Source of the DNA: Candidatus Neomarinimicrobiota bacterium
GTDB lineage: Bacteria > Fidelibacterota > Fidelibacteria > Fidelibacterales > Fidelibacteraceae
Length of the DNA: 64,000 nt
Direction: 5' to 3'
NCBI GenBank assembly: GCA_021157965.1
Contig: JAGGVO010000042.1
Span: 1-64,000, forward strand
Numbering within the stretch: position 1 is the first letter of the stretch; each line of letters opens with the position of its first letter. The translations under genes and the position numbers were made by a program. The notes under the pieces were generated by a model, which worked only from the letters and a program-made list of their open reading frames with translations, searched no databases and had not been told where the DNA came from. Below are positions 36,853-46,359 of the stretch, one piece after another.

Positions 36853-39800
36853 ATGTACAAACCGGTATCAAGCAAAGTTGACTTCATTCAGTTGGAACAC
36901 GAGAAGCTGAAATTCTGGGAAGAAAAAGGCATTTTCAATACACTGCGTGAACAAAACAAAGGACATAAAAAATGGTCCTTTCTGGACGGACCGATTACAG
37001 CCAACAACCCTATGGGAGTCCATCATGCGTGGGGAAGAACCCTGAAGGATGTCTTTAATCGCTACCATTCCATGCTGGGGGAAGAGCTCCGTTATCAGAA
37101 TGGTTTTGACTGTCAGGGACTCTGGGTCGAAGTGGAAGTTGAAAAAGAGCTGGGTTTCAAATCCAAGACGGATATTGAAGCATACGGCATTGAAAAATTT
37201 ATCAAGGCCTGCAAAGACAGAGTAAACAAATACTCTAAAATTCAAACGCAGCAATCTATCCGGCTGGGGTACTGGATGGACTGGGACAATTCTTATTACA
37301 CCATGTCCGACGAAAACAATTATACCATCTGGCATTTTTTGAAAAAGTGCTACGACCGGGGAATGATTTACAAAGGATACGATGTGATGCCCTGGTGTCC
37401 CAAGTGCGGATCGGCCATGAGTGAGCATGAAATTGCCACAGAGGGATACAAGGAGCTGACCCATCCAACGATATATGCCAAATTCCGGTTGAAAGAAAAA
37501 GAAAACGAATTCCTGCTGGTCTGGACCACCACACCCTGGACACTCGCCGCCAATACAGCAGCGGCGGTCCACCCCGATCTGGATTACGTCAAAGTAAAAC
37601 AGGGCCATGAAATTTATTACCTGGCACAGAACCTCACGGAAATTCTCAAGGGAGATTATACTCTTCTGGAAACACTGAGAGGTACAGATTTGCTGGGACT
37701 GGAATATGAGGGACCTTTTGATGAACTCACGGCCCAGAAGGGTGTCCGTCATTTTGTGATAGCCTGGGATGAAGTCAGTGATTCCGACGGAACAGGCATT
37801 GTTCACATTGCTCCCGGATGTGGTAAAGAGGACTTTGCCCTGTCCAAAGAAAATGACATAGCCGTCATTGCACCTATCGATGAATTCGGAAATTATCTTG
37901 AAGGATTTGACTGGCTCACCGGTAAAAACGTCCAGTCCATTGCACCTGATATTTTTTCATCACTCAAAGAAAAAGGCATTCTCTACAAACGGGATCAAAT
38001 TACCCACAGATACCCCACCTGCTGGCGACACGGGACGGAACTGGTTTTCCGCCTGGTGGATGAATGGTTCATTTCCATGGATGATCTCCGCCACGAAATT
38101 GCAGACGTCGTGGATGACATCCAATGGATTCCCGCCTGGGGCAGGGAACGGGAACTTGACTGGCTCAAAAACATGCATGACTGGATGATCTCCAAAAAGC
38201 GGTACTGGGGACTCAGTCTGCCCATCTGGGTTTGTGATTCCTGTGGCCATTTTGAAGTAATCGGAGGAAAAGAAGAACTCAAAGAACGGGCAGTGAAAGG
38301 CTGGGAGGAATTTGAAGGACACAGTCCACATAAACCATATATAGATAAAGTTGAAATTGCCTGTTCCAAATGCGGAGGTGTGTCCAGACGGATCCCGGAT
38401 GTGGGGAATCCCTGGCTGGATGCCGGAATTGTCCCCTACAGCACCCTGGGGTATCTTTCAAACAGAGAATACTGGAAACAGTGGTTCCCTGCAGATTTTG
38501 TCACTGAAAGCCTGCCGGGACAGTTCCGGAACTGGTTTTATTCCCTGCTGGCCATGAGCACGGTTCTGGAAAAGAAAGCACCCTTTAAAACCCTGCTGGG
38601 GCATGCCCTGGTCAAGGATGAACACGGCAACGACATGCACAAAAGCGCCGGCAATGCCATCTGGTTTGAAGATGCAGCAGATAAAATGGGTGTGGATGTG
38701 ATGCGCTGGATTTTTACGGCTCACAACCCGGAAAATAACCTCAATTTCGGATATGGACCGGCCGATGAAATCCGCAAAAAGCTCCTCACACTTTGGAATA
38801 TGTATTCGTTTTACATTACCTACGCAAATCTGGATGAATACAATCCCGTCACCCGGGAAGTGGACCGGAAATCTTTGACCGAACTGGACCGCTGGACCCT
38901 GTCTAAAGTCCATACCTTTGTTAAAGAAGCTCGTGAGGATTACGACAGCTATCATGTTGAACGACTCATGCGGAAATTTGAAATTCTCCTGGACAACCTA
39001 TCAAACTGGTATGTTCGCCGAAGCCGCCGCCGTTTTTGGAAAAGTGAAAACGACAGTGACAAACTGGCTGCTTATTTTACCCTTTACACTGCATTGAAAA
39101 CCATCATTCTTACAATGGCTCCCATTATACCTTTCGTGACAGAAGAAATATATCAGAACATGGTCCTTTCCGTGGATAAAAACGCCCCGGAGAGTATCCA
39201 TCTGAATCCCTTTCCTGAAGCGGATGAATCCTGCATTGATGAAACACTTTCCGAACGGATTGACACTATCATCAAGATTGTGGAACTGGGTCGTTCCGCC
39301 CGGAACAAGGCCAATATCCGCACACGGCAACCGCTGTCCAATGTCATCGTCAAACCGGCCCGTAAAAGCGAACGCGAACATATTTTGGCCTTAAAAGACC
39401 AGATTCTTGAAGAACTGAACATCAAGGAGGTAACCCTTACTGAAAATCCCCAGGATTATATTCGCTTTGTCATCAAGCCCAACTACAAACTGCTGGGACA
39501 GAAACTGGGAAAAGACATGCCCGTCGTCGCCAGGGCTTTGGCTGAACTGAATGCCGATGAAACGGCGGAAAAGGTCCGCAGGGGCGAGAACATCCGGGTG
39601 GAGGGATATACCCTGGAACCTTCGGAAATCCTGGTAAACATGGAAGAACAGCCAAATCTTGCGGCTGTAGAAGATAAAGGGTATTTTCTGGCCCTGAATA
39701 CAGAATTGACACCGGAATTGAAAGATGAGGGGCTCATCAGGGATCTGGTCCGGCATATTCAGACCCTTCGAAAAGACGCCAATTTTCGTGTAAACGACCG

Positions 39801-40002
39801 GATTCATCTGGGAATTCAGGGTCCTGAGATGGTAAAAAGAGCCGTTGAAGCGCATCGGGATTATCTTATGACAGAAACCCTTGCAGATGAATTGTCAGAA
39901 ACCGTAGATTATCCTGAGGCCACAAAAGCACTGAAACTTGATGGTGCGGAAATAAGCATGATGATCAAACGATTAAGCAAAGAAGGAACCGGTAATGGCT
40001 GA
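36853..40002 (+). CDS. ileS: Isoleucine--tRNA ligase
   Basis: 1049 residues, class I synthetase. The HIGH-type motif reads HHAWGRT (57-63) and the KMSKS-type motif reads MHKSAGN (about 595-601). A CP1 editing insert, zinc knuckles (WCPKCG; WVCDSCGH with CSKCGG) and an anticodon-binding domain follow. It charges tRNA-Ile with isoleucine. The divergent signature motifs resemble those seen in several uncultured or thermophilic lineages rather than E. coli. CGGGAGAA precedes the ATG. It starts a long plus-strand gene run. Confidence 0.92.
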   Translation: MYKPVSSKVDFIQLEHEKLKFWEEKGIFNTLREQNKGHKKWSFLDGPITANNPMGVHHAWGRTLKDVFNRYHSMLGEELRYQNGFDCQGLWVEVEVEKELGFKSKTDIEAYGIEKFIKACKDRVNKYSKIQTQQSIRLGYWMDWDNSYYTMSDENNYTIWHFLKKCYDRGMIYKGYDVMPWCPKCGSAMSEHEIATEGYKELTHPTIYAKFRLKEKENEFLLVWTTTPWTLAANTAAAVHPDLDYVKVKQGHEIYYLAQNLTEILKGDYTLLETLRGTDLLGLEYEGPFDELTAQKGVRHFVIAWDEVSDSDGTGIVHIAPGCGKEDFALSKENDIAVIAPIDEFGNYLEGFDWLTGKNVQSIAPDIFSSLKEKGILYKRDQITHRYPTCWRHGTELVFRLVDEWFISMDDLRHEIADVVDDIQWIPAWGRERELDWLKNMHDWMISKKRYWGLSLPIWVCDSCGHFEVIGGKEELKERAVKGWEEFEGHSPHKPYIDKVEIACSKCGGVSRRIPDVGNPWLDAGIVPYSTLGYLSNREYWKQWFPADFVTESLPGQFRNWFYSLLAMSTVLEKKAPFKTLLGHALVKDEHGNDMHKSAGNAIWFEDAADKMGVDVMRWIFTAHNPENNLNFGYGPADEIRKKLLTLWNMYSFYITYANLDEYNPVTREVDRKSLTELDRWTLSKVHTFVKEAREDYDSYHVERLMRKFEILLDNLSNWYVRRSRRRFWKSENDSDKLAAYFTLYTALKTIILTMAPIIPFVTEEIYQNMVLSVDKNAPESIHLNPFPEADESCIDETLSERIDTIIKIVELGRSARNKANIRTRQPLSNVIVKPARKSEREHILALKDQILEELNIKEVTLTENPQDYIRFVIKPNYKLLGQKLGKDMPVVARALAELNADETAEKVRRGENIRVEGYTLEPSEILVNMEEQPNLAAVEDKGYFLALNTELTPELKDEGLIRDLVRHIQTLRKDANFRVNDRIHLGIQGPEMVKRAVEAHRDYLMTETLADELSETVDYPEATKALKLDGAEISMMIKRLSKEGTGNG

Positions 40003-40390
40003 CAAAAAGAATAAAGGTCTCACGGCCAAAGAACGGCAACATTTCAGAGAAGTCATCCTGAAAAAAAGAGAAGAAACCATGGAGCAACTGGATGAAAAAC
40101 GCCAGGCTTTCATGGATAACTCTCCAACGGGCGGATCGGCACAAATTGATTCCAATTACGCCTATCACATGGCAGATGTGGGAACCGATGCCCAGGAACG
40201 TGAAAAGGCCTTCATGCATTATACCCGTGAATTCAAATATTTGAATTACCTGAATGATGCCCTCAACCGGGTGGATAATGATCCCGAATATGGTTTTTGT
40301 GTGGAATGTGGTAACCGGATACCCAATGAGCGACTTGAGGAAGTCCCCCATACCCGTCATTGCGTAAACTGTAAATCTAAAATTAAATAA
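39995..40390 (+). CDS. DksA/TraR-type zinc-finger protein
   Basis: 131 residues. A coiled-coil N-terminal half leads to a C4 zinc finger of the DksA type, CVECGNRIPNERL...HCVNC. DksA-family proteins bind the RNA polymerase secondary channel and modulate transcription, often with ppGpp. The coiled-coil tip lacks an obvious DxxDxA motif, so a true DksA role is uncertain. The start overlaps the ileS stop by 8 bp, indicating coupling. Confidence 0.85.
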   Translation: MADKKNKGLTAKERQHFREVILKKREETMEQLDEKRQAFMDNSPTGGSAQIDSNYAYHMADVGTDAQEREKAFMHYTREFKYLNYLNDALNRVDNDPEYGFCVECGNRIPNERLEEVPHTRHCVNCKSKIK

Positions 40391-40427
40391 TCTCAGGGCC
40401 GGCATAGGTTGACCCGGAAATTGGTAT

Positions 40428-40937
40428 ATGACCAACAAAACACTTAAACTTTCTACCCGCCGGGTTCGGTTTGCTTTAATCGTTATCTTTGTAATGCTTT
40501 TGGATCAGTGGACCAAATTTCTGACCCGCGCCCATTTCAGAATACCCGTACGGAATCCGATTCGCCTTATCGGAGATAATCTGATGATCACCCGGGTTGA
40601 AAACCACGGCGTGGCTTTCGGTATACACTTCCCCGGGATTCATATTATATCTTACATTGGCTTTATTGTGATTATCCTTTATCTTTTTTATCAATATCGG
40701 CGTGAAACCTATAGTCTGTTGAGCGATATTGCCTTTAGCCTGATCATCGGTGGTGCCCTGGGCAATTTCTACGACCGGCTTTTCCGGGGGACCGTGACAG
40801 ATATGATTCAAATGGGGATTTCCGGATATTACTGGCCTGTGTATAATATTGCGGATTCCGCCATAACCATTGGAGTGCTGCTTTTTATTCTGGGGACTTT
40901 TCTCCAGAATCGACAGACAAAACATGCTGACGGATGA
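40428..40937 (+). CDS. lspA: Lipoprotein signal peptidase (signal peptidase II)
   Basis: 169 residues with four transmembrane helices. The catalytic aspartates are Asp125 (GTVTDM) and Asp143 (YNIADS), with the conserved GNFYDR at 112-117. It cleaves prolipoproteins before the lipidated Cys at the inner membrane, consistent with the lipoproteins encoded at 23.5 and 46.4 kb. Confidence 0.94.
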   Translation: MTNKTLKLSTRRVRFALIVIFVMLLDQWTKFLTRAHFRIPVRNPIRLIGDNLMITRVENHGVAFGIHFPGIHIISYIGFIVIILYLFYQYRRETYSLLSDIAFSLIIGGALGNFYDRLFRGTVTDMIQMGISGYYWPVYNIADSAITIGVLLFILGTFLQNRQTKHADG

Positions 40938-40953
40938 ACTCTATGAAGAGACA

Positions 40954-41937
40954 ATGGATACCCAGACGTATCAAATCATTGTCTCTCCACATCAAAAATC
41001 CCTGCGTCTCGACCGTTTTATTGCCGAGTCAATTCCCCGTATTTCCCGGACCCGGGTTCAAATGCTCATCGAAAACGGCCATATCCTCCGAAACGGCCTG
41101 GTAATTGATAAAGCATCCTTAAAAGTCACATCCGGTGATATTCTGACCATAAACATACCGCAACGTCGCCCTCTGACAGTTGAACCGGAGATGATCCCCC
41201 TTCAGATTGTCTATGAGGATGACGATCTTATTGTAATCAACAAACCCCCGGATATGGTTGTCCACCCGGCGGCGGGAAACCGGACAGGTACACTGGTTAA
41301 CGCTCTGGCTCATTATTGCACAACGCTTTCCACTGTCGGCGGATATTACCGACCCGGCATCATCCACCGGCTGGATAAAGACACATCCGGAACCATCATC
41401 GCGGCAAAAAATGATGTGGCACACAATGAAATGGCCAGGAAATTTGAATACCGGAAGATAGAAAAATATTATTTGGCATTGGTCTGGGGGCAATTCGCCC
41501 ACCCTTCCGGTGTAATTCTGGCCCCCATCGGACGGGATCCATCCAACCGGAAGAAATTTTCCGTAGTTCCTGACGGGAAACATGCCGAAACCCGCTATGA
41601 GGTCCTGGCTGATCTTGATTTCCTCAGCCTGGTCCGCCTGCGGATTATTACGGGCCGGACTCATCAGATCCGTGTCCACATGGCTTACAGCGGTCATCCG
41701 GTTTTGGGGGACAGCACCTACGGCGGGCGGACTAAAAAACTAAAAAGCCTGAAGCCCCGTCAACGGGAAAAAGCCGTGCAGGTTTTGGATTGCATTCACA
41801 GACAGGCACTCCACAGCTATGAAATGTTTTTTGATCATCCCCGGACCGGAAATCCGCTGCATGTCAGGTCTTCCCTGCCCCGGGATATGTGTGACGTTCT
41901 CCAGATTTTTGGTTATGACGGTGAAACCTTATGTTAA
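40954..41937 (+). CDS. rluD: RluD-type 23S rRNA pseudouridine synthase
   Basis: 327 residues. An S4 RNA-binding domain (about 12-75) precedes the RluA-family catalytic domain with HRLDKDTSG and GRTHQIRVHM. RluD modifies helix 69 uridines of 23S rRNA; assignment to RluD is by architecture. I favour the ATG at 40954 (GAAGAG upstream); the ATG at 40924, inside the lspA end, is an alternative. The lspA-rluD order is common in bacteria. Confidence 0.88.
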   Translation: MDTQTYQIIVSPHQKSLRLDRFIAESIPRISRTRVQMLIENGHILRNGLVIDKASLKVTSGDILTINIPQRRPLTVEPEMIPLQIVYEDDDLIVINKPPDMVVHPAAGNRTGTLVNALAHYCTTLSTVGGYYRPGIIHRLDKDTSGTIIAAKNDVAHNEMARKFEYRKIEKYYLALVWGQFAHPSGVILAPIGRDPSNRKKFSVVPDGKHAETRYEVLADLDFLSLVRLRIITGRTHQIRVHMAYSGHPVLGDSTYGGRTKKLKSLKPRQREKAVQVLDCIHRQALHSYEMFFDHPRTGNPLHVRSSLPRDMCDVLQIFGYDGETLC

Positions 41938-42887
41938 GCTATGATATATGCCTGAACCGTTTTCTTTCCTATCTTCACGAGATCCGGGGGTATTCCGCCA
42001 ACACCCTGAAAGCATATGGCAGGGATTTACTCCAGTTCAGAGATTATTGCCGGGACTATTACGGAGAGCCGGAAACCGATATACAACGGATTGACAAACT
42101 CACGATCCGACACTTTCTGGGCAAGCTTTCTGAAGAGGGACAGTCGGCTAAAACCATCGCACGGAAACTGGCTGCTTTAAAATCCCTCTTTAAATATGTC
42201 ATGCGGAATGAATGGATCGAAAAAAATCCCACCTATGCCATACGTTCCCCTAAACTCCCTTCAAAATTGCCTGTGTTTATCTCACAGGAACAGATGAGGG
42301 CTCTCTTCCGTTCAATTCCTGCAGACACATTCATACACAGCCGGGATAAAGCCCTGGTGGATTTGATTTACAGCACGGGAATGCGTCTGAACGAACTGGT
42401 TCAACTGAATATTATGGATTTGAATACACACGGAAATACTGTTTCGGTTGTAGGCAAGGGGGACAAGCAACGGATTCTGCCGGTTGGCTCGGAAACCATG
42501 AAGAGCATTAAAGCCTATTTGGCTTTCAGGCGGGAGAAATTCGGAACTTATGAAACGTCTTCCCCCCTTTTCATCTCTAAACAAAACAAACGAATTAGTC
42601 CGAGGGATGTCCAATACCGTATCGAAAAAATCATCCGGGCTTTTTCTGAAGGTGCCCGGAAAAACAGTCCGCATGTACTCCGCCACTCCTTTGCCACCCA
42701 CCTCCTGGAAAACGGGGCGGACCTGCAAGCGGTCCGTTCTCTTTTGGGACACTCAAGCCTGTCCACTACCCAGATTTATACCCATGTGAATACAGGGCGG
42801 CTTAAGGATGTCTATCGACAGGCACATCCCCGGGCCGGCAGACAAAATAAACCCCATAATATGAACGGAGGCCACGATGAGAGTTGA
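41931..42887 (+). CDS. Tyrosine recombinase XerC/XerD
   Basis: 318 residues. A SAM-like N-terminal domain (1-95) and a catalytic domain with the full set Arg152, Lys176, His248, Arg251, His274 and the nucleophile Tyr283. It resolves chromosome dimers at a dif site; none was recognised in this window. The start overlaps rluD by 7 bp, so it is a housekeeping Xer protein rather than part of a mobile element. Confidence 0.92.
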   Translation: MLSYDICLNRFLSYLHEIRGYSANTLKAYGRDLLQFRDYCRDYYGEPETDIQRIDKLTIRHFLGKLSEEGQSAKTIARKLAALKSLFKYVMRNEWIEKNPTYAIRSPKLPSKLPVFISQEQMRALFRSIPADTFIHSRDKALVDLIYSTGMRLNELVQLNIMDLNTHGNTVSVVGKGDKQRILPVGSETMKSIKAYLAFRREKFGTYETSSPLFISKQNKRISPRDVQYRIEKIIRAFSEGARKNSPHVLRHSFATHLLENGADLQAVRSLLGHSSLSTTQIYTHVNTGRLKDVYRQAHPRAGRQNKPHNMNGGHDES

Positions 42888-43158
42888 AATCACGGCAAGA
42901 CACCTCAATGTTTCAGACAAGATGAAACAGTACGTACAGGATGAATTAAACCGCCTGACCAAAGTTTTTGAACGCATTATCGATATCCACGTGATCATCG
43001 AGGATGCAGAAGCCGGTCAGGTAAAAACCGAACTCATAGTGAATGTCCCCGGTAAAACACTGACGGTCGAGAAAAAAAGCCGTGAACTCACGAAAGCCAT
43101 TGACCAGGCCGTGATAAAAATGGTAAGGCAATTGAAAAAATATAAAGATAAATTTTAA
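42877..43158 (+). CDS. hpf: Ribosome hibernation-promoting factor (short HPF/YfiA)
   Basis: 93 residues of the beta-alpha-beta-beta-beta-alpha HPF fold, starting MRVEITARHLNVSDKMK, without the long C-terminal dimerisation domain. It binds idle 30S subunits at the decoding site in stationary phase. ACGGAGG precedes the ATG; the start overlaps the xer gene by 11 bp and hprK follows after 2 bp. Confidence 0.93.
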   Translation: MRVEITARHLNVSDKMKQYVQDELNRLTKVFERIIDIHVIIEDAEAGQVKTELIVNVPGKTLTVEKKSRELTKAIDQAVIKMVRQLKKYKDKF

Positions 43159-43160
43159 GT

Positions 43161-44138
43161 ATGTCTTTTGAACTGACAATACAGCGGTTGCTGAATGAAA
43201 TCGGAGCAAAGCTCCGCTTTGTTCAGCTGAACGGCCGGGTGGGACGGAAGAATATCATCCGTTCTTCAAAGGTGAATATTCCCGGACTTGAATTGGCGGG
43301 GTACTGGGATTTCTTTTCCCCAAAATCCCTGCAGATCCTCACAAATAAGGAAGTCAAATTCATATCCACCATATCGGCTACCGCCATGAAATCCATCTTT
43401 CAGCGGATGTTTGCCTATGAGATCCCGGCGGTTATTCTGCTGAAAGACCTGGAACTGCCCCCTCTTGTCGTGGACCTTGCCACGGAAATGAAAATCCCCC
43501 TCTTGCAGACAAAAGTGGAAAACACCGATTTCCTGAAAGAAATCAACTCCTTCCTCTACAAGGAATTTGCACCGCGCATCAATGTACACGGGACACTCCT
43601 GGATATTTACGGCGTAGGAGTTTTACTGACGGGACGGAGTGGCATCGGGAAAAGCGAAATTGCTCTGGATTTGATTGAGCGGGGACACCGGCTGGTTGCC
43701 GATGATGTGGTGAATATTGAAAAAACCAGTGAAACCATCCTCATGGGATATGGTGAAAAAATCCTGCAAAACACCTTGGAAATCAGAGGATTGGGAGTTG
43801 TCAACGTTCGGAAGGCCTTCGGAATCCGTGCCGTTCGCCCCCGAAAGCGCCTCGAGGTCCAGATTGAACTGGTGGAATGGAATTCTGATGTCCAGTATGA
43901 ACGCTTTGGACTGGACGAACAAAAAAACACCATCCTGGATGTGGATATCCCGTTCATCACCCTTCCTATCTATCCAGGGAAAAATATTACCGTCATCGCG
44001 GAAGTCATCGCCCTCAATTACATGCTGAAACTCCACGGAGAAAATCCGGCAAAAGAGTTACAGGAAGAGCTGATGAACAAACTTAAACTCCAGACATCGA
44101 TCATGAACGACAAGCGGTTTAAAGGAGACTTTGAATAA
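43161..44138 (+). CDS. hprK: HPr kinase/phosphorylase
   Basis: 325 residues. An N-terminal domain (1-130) precedes the kinase domain with Walker A GRSGIGKS (158-165) and the HprK signature EIRGLGVVNV (near 211). It phosphorylates and dephosphorylates Ser46 of HPr or an HPr-like protein. No HPr or PTS gene is in this window. In Gram-negatives without a sugar PTS, HprK is often kept for regulation. Directly coupled to hpf. Confidence 0.94.
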   Translation: MSFELTIQRLLNEIGAKLRFVQLNGRVGRKNIIRSSKVNIPGLELAGYWDFFSPKSLQILTNKEVKFISTISATAMKSIFQRMFAYEIPAVILLKDLELPPLVVDLATEMKIPLLQTKVENTDFLKEINSFLYKEFAPRINVHGTLLDIYGVGVLLTGRSGIGKSEIALDLIERGHRLVADDVVNIEKTSETILMGYGEKILQNTLEIRGLGVVNVRKAFGIRAVRPRKRLEVQIELVEWNSDVQYERFGLDEQKNTILDVDIPFITLPIYPGKNITVIAEVIALNYMLKLHGENPAKELQEELMNKLKLQTSIMNDKRFKGDFE

Positions 44139-44165
44139 CCTTGAAACAGCCACGGAGGCTTTTCT

Positions 44166-45140
44166 ATGAAAGCAATCATACCCGCAGCCGGGATCGGAAC
44201 CCGTCTGCACCCCCATACATTGACACGTCCCAAGGTGATGCTTCATGTGGCCGGAAAACCGATCATCGGCCACATTGCCGATACCCTGAAGGATGCCGGC
44301 ATCAACCAGTTGTCCATCATTGTCGGATATAAAAAAGAACGGGTGATTGATTATTTTTCCGGAATAGAGGGGCTTCAATGTGATTTTCCGGAACAGAAAG
44401 AGATGCTGGGACTGGGTCATGCTGTTTTATACGGACTGGAAGAGACGGACGAACCGGTTTTGATCATACTTGGTGATACCATTATCAATACGGATTACAA
44501 GGCATTCATATCCCGGGAAACTCATACACTGGGTGTTGTTCAGGTGAAAGATCCCAAACGGTTTGGGATTGTGGAAACCAATGGAAAGGGGCAAGTGGTT
44601 TCCATGGTTGAAAAACCGGAAAAACCGCCGGGGAATCTGGCAATAGCAGGACTCTATCTGATCCGGAATCAGGGATTACTGAAAACAGCCATAGAAAAAC
44701 TGATCCGGGAGAATAAAAAGACCCGGGGAGAATACCAGTTAACGGATGCCCTCAAAATTATGATGGATCAGGGAGAGATTTTCACAGCTGCCGAAATGGA
44801 CAGCTGGCTGGATTGCGGAAAGCAGGAGACACTGCTGGAAACAAATCGCATGATTCTGGAAAAGGAAGGATCCAGGGCGGGAAGGGCAGAGAACTGTGCA
44901 ATCATCCCTCCCGTGTATATTGCTGACGATGCCTCCGTAAAAAATTCCGTTATCGGACCCTATGTATCCATCGGCTCTGGTGCCGATATCTGTGGCTCTG
45001 TCATCCGGGATTCCATTATTTATGAGGAAGCCTACATAGAACATGCCCTGCTTTCAGGTGCCATTATCGGTCAGAAAACCATCTGTAAGGGCCGGCTGAA
45101 ACCGGTGAACCTGGGAGATTATTCAGAAGCTTTTGAATAA
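44166..45140 (+). CDS. Sugar-1-phosphate nucleotidyltransferase (RmlA-like)
   Basis: 324 residues. The N-terminal nucleotidyltransferase domain opens AAGIGTRLHPHT with LTRPKVMLHVAGKPI, and a short left-handed beta-helix (about 245-310) follows. This is the long glucose-1-phosphate thymidylyl/uridylyltransferase type. It makes an NDP-sugar for surface polysaccharide synthesis; the actual sugar and nucleotide are unknown. GGAGG precedes the ATG. Confidence 0.87.
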   Translation: MKAIIPAAGIGTRLHPHTLTRPKVMLHVAGKPIIGHIADTLKDAGINQLSIIVGYKKERVIDYFSGIEGLQCDFPEQKEMLGLGHAVLYGLEETDEPVLIILGDTIINTDYKAFISRETHTLGVVQVKDPKRFGIVETNGKGQVVSMVEKPEKPPGNLAIAGLYLIRNQGLLKTAIEKLIRENKKTRGEYQLTDALKIMMDQGEIFTAAEMDSWLDCGKQETLLETNRMILEKEGSRAGRAENCAIIPPVYIADDASVKNSVIGPYVSIGSGADICGSVIRDSIIYEEAYIEHALLSGAIIGQKTICKGRLKPVNLGDYSEAFE

Positions 45141-45187
45141 GGGACGAAATGATTAAATTATCACGCTTTAAATAAAGGAGATAATTT

Positions 45188-46339
45188 TTGCGTATTACAT
45201 ACTTCACCTCCGAATCCGTCACGGAAGGTCATCCTGACAAAATCTGTGATCAGATTTCCGATTCCATTCTGGATTCCATACTGGAGAAAGATAAAGAGGC
45301 CAGGGTAGCCTGTGAAACCCTGGTCACCACTGGCCTTGTAATGGTTGTAGGGGAAATCACGACTGAATGTTATGTAGACATCCCGGAGGTAGTCCGGAAA
45401 ACCCTCAAGCGCATCGGTTACGATAGTTACGACAGTGGATTCAGTTATGAAAACTGTGCCGTCATTGAATCCATACATCCCCAGTCACCCGATATTAAAA
45501 AAGGGGTTGACGAAACGGAAGGTCACGAGCAGGGCGCCGGTGATCAGGGACTTATGTTCGGCTTTGCCTGCAGGGAAACGCCGGAATTGATGCCACTCCC
45601 CATTTCGCTGGCTCATAAATTGACACACCGCATGTCCATACTTCGCAAAGAAGGGGAATTGCTGTGGGCGCTTCCCGATGGCAAAAGCCAGGTAACAGTG
45701 GAATATCACGACGGAGTACCTGTCCGGGTCAGCTCGGTTGTGATTGCCATCCATCACCGCAAAGATGCCGACTCCGATAAAATCCGCCGGGATGTGACCG
45801 AAATGATCATTAAACCGGTCCTGGGAGATTTAATGGACGACAAAACCATGCTGCATATCAATGCCACCGGCCGTTTTGAAATGGGTGGTCCTCAGGCGGA
45901 TGCCGGCGTAACGGGACGAAAAATTATAGTGGATACTTACGGTGGTTATGCTCGTCACGGCGGTGGCGCTTTCTCCGGAAAAGATCCGTCAAAAGTGGAC
46001 CGGTCCGCAACATATATGGCCCGTTACATTGCAAAAAATCTCGTGGCCGCCGGACTTGCCGACAGCTGCGAAATCCAACTGGCCTATTCCATCGGCGTTG
46101 CCGAACCCCTGTCCGTTTTTGTTGAAACCTTCGGAACCGGAAAACTTCCCGATCCCCAACTGGCTGATATCATCCGGAAAGAATTCCCCCTGAAACCCCA
46201 CCAGATCATTGATTATCTGAACCTGAAGCGCCCGATTTACCGGAAAACCGCGGTCTATGGTCACTTCGGCCGGGAAGATTGTGGCTTTAGCTGGGAAAAA
46301 ACAGATAAGGCAGAGGAACTTAAAAAATATCTTTCCTGA
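45188..46339 (+). CDS. metK: S-adenosylmethionine synthetase
   Basis: 383 residues, family length. [16 protein letters not shown] near the N-terminus (ATP/Mg site), [12 protein letters not shown] and [16 protein letters not shown] are all present. It makes SAM from methionine and ATP. The start codon is TTG at 45188, supported by AAAGGAG 7 nt upstream and by the conserved N-terminus. No SAM riboswitch is visible in the 47-bp gap. It links to the homocysteine methyltransferase at 16-18 kb. Confidence 0.96.
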   Translation: MRITYFTSESVTEGHPDKICDQISDSILDSILEKDKEARVACETLVTTGLVMVVGEITTECYVDIPEVVRKTLKRIGYDSYDSGFSYENCAVIESIHPQSPDIKKGVDETEGHEQGAGDQGLMFGFACRETPELMPLPISLAHKLTHRMSILRKEGELLWALPDGKSQVTVEYHDGVPVRVSSVVIAIHHRKDADSDKIRRDVTEMIIKPVLGDLMDDKTMLHINATGRFEMGGPQADAGVTGRKIIVDTYGGYARHGGGAFSGKDPSKVDRSATYMARYIAKNLVAAGLADSCEIQLAYSIGVAEPLSVFVETFGTGKLPDPQLADIIRKEFPLKPHQIIDYLNLKRPIYRKTAVYGHFGREDCGFSWEKTDKAEELKKYLS

Positions 46340-46359
46340 GCCTTTCCGGTTTTTGGAAA

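Noticed and set aside
41931-42887. Integrase of a mobile element
   Set aside because: The Xer protein is embedded by overlaps in a housekeeping gene run, with no attachment repeats or cargo.
45141-45187. SAM riboswitch before metK
   Set aside because: The gap is only 47 bp and shows no SAM-aptamer features; the same holds for the 98-bp gap before the methyltransferase/MTHFR gene.
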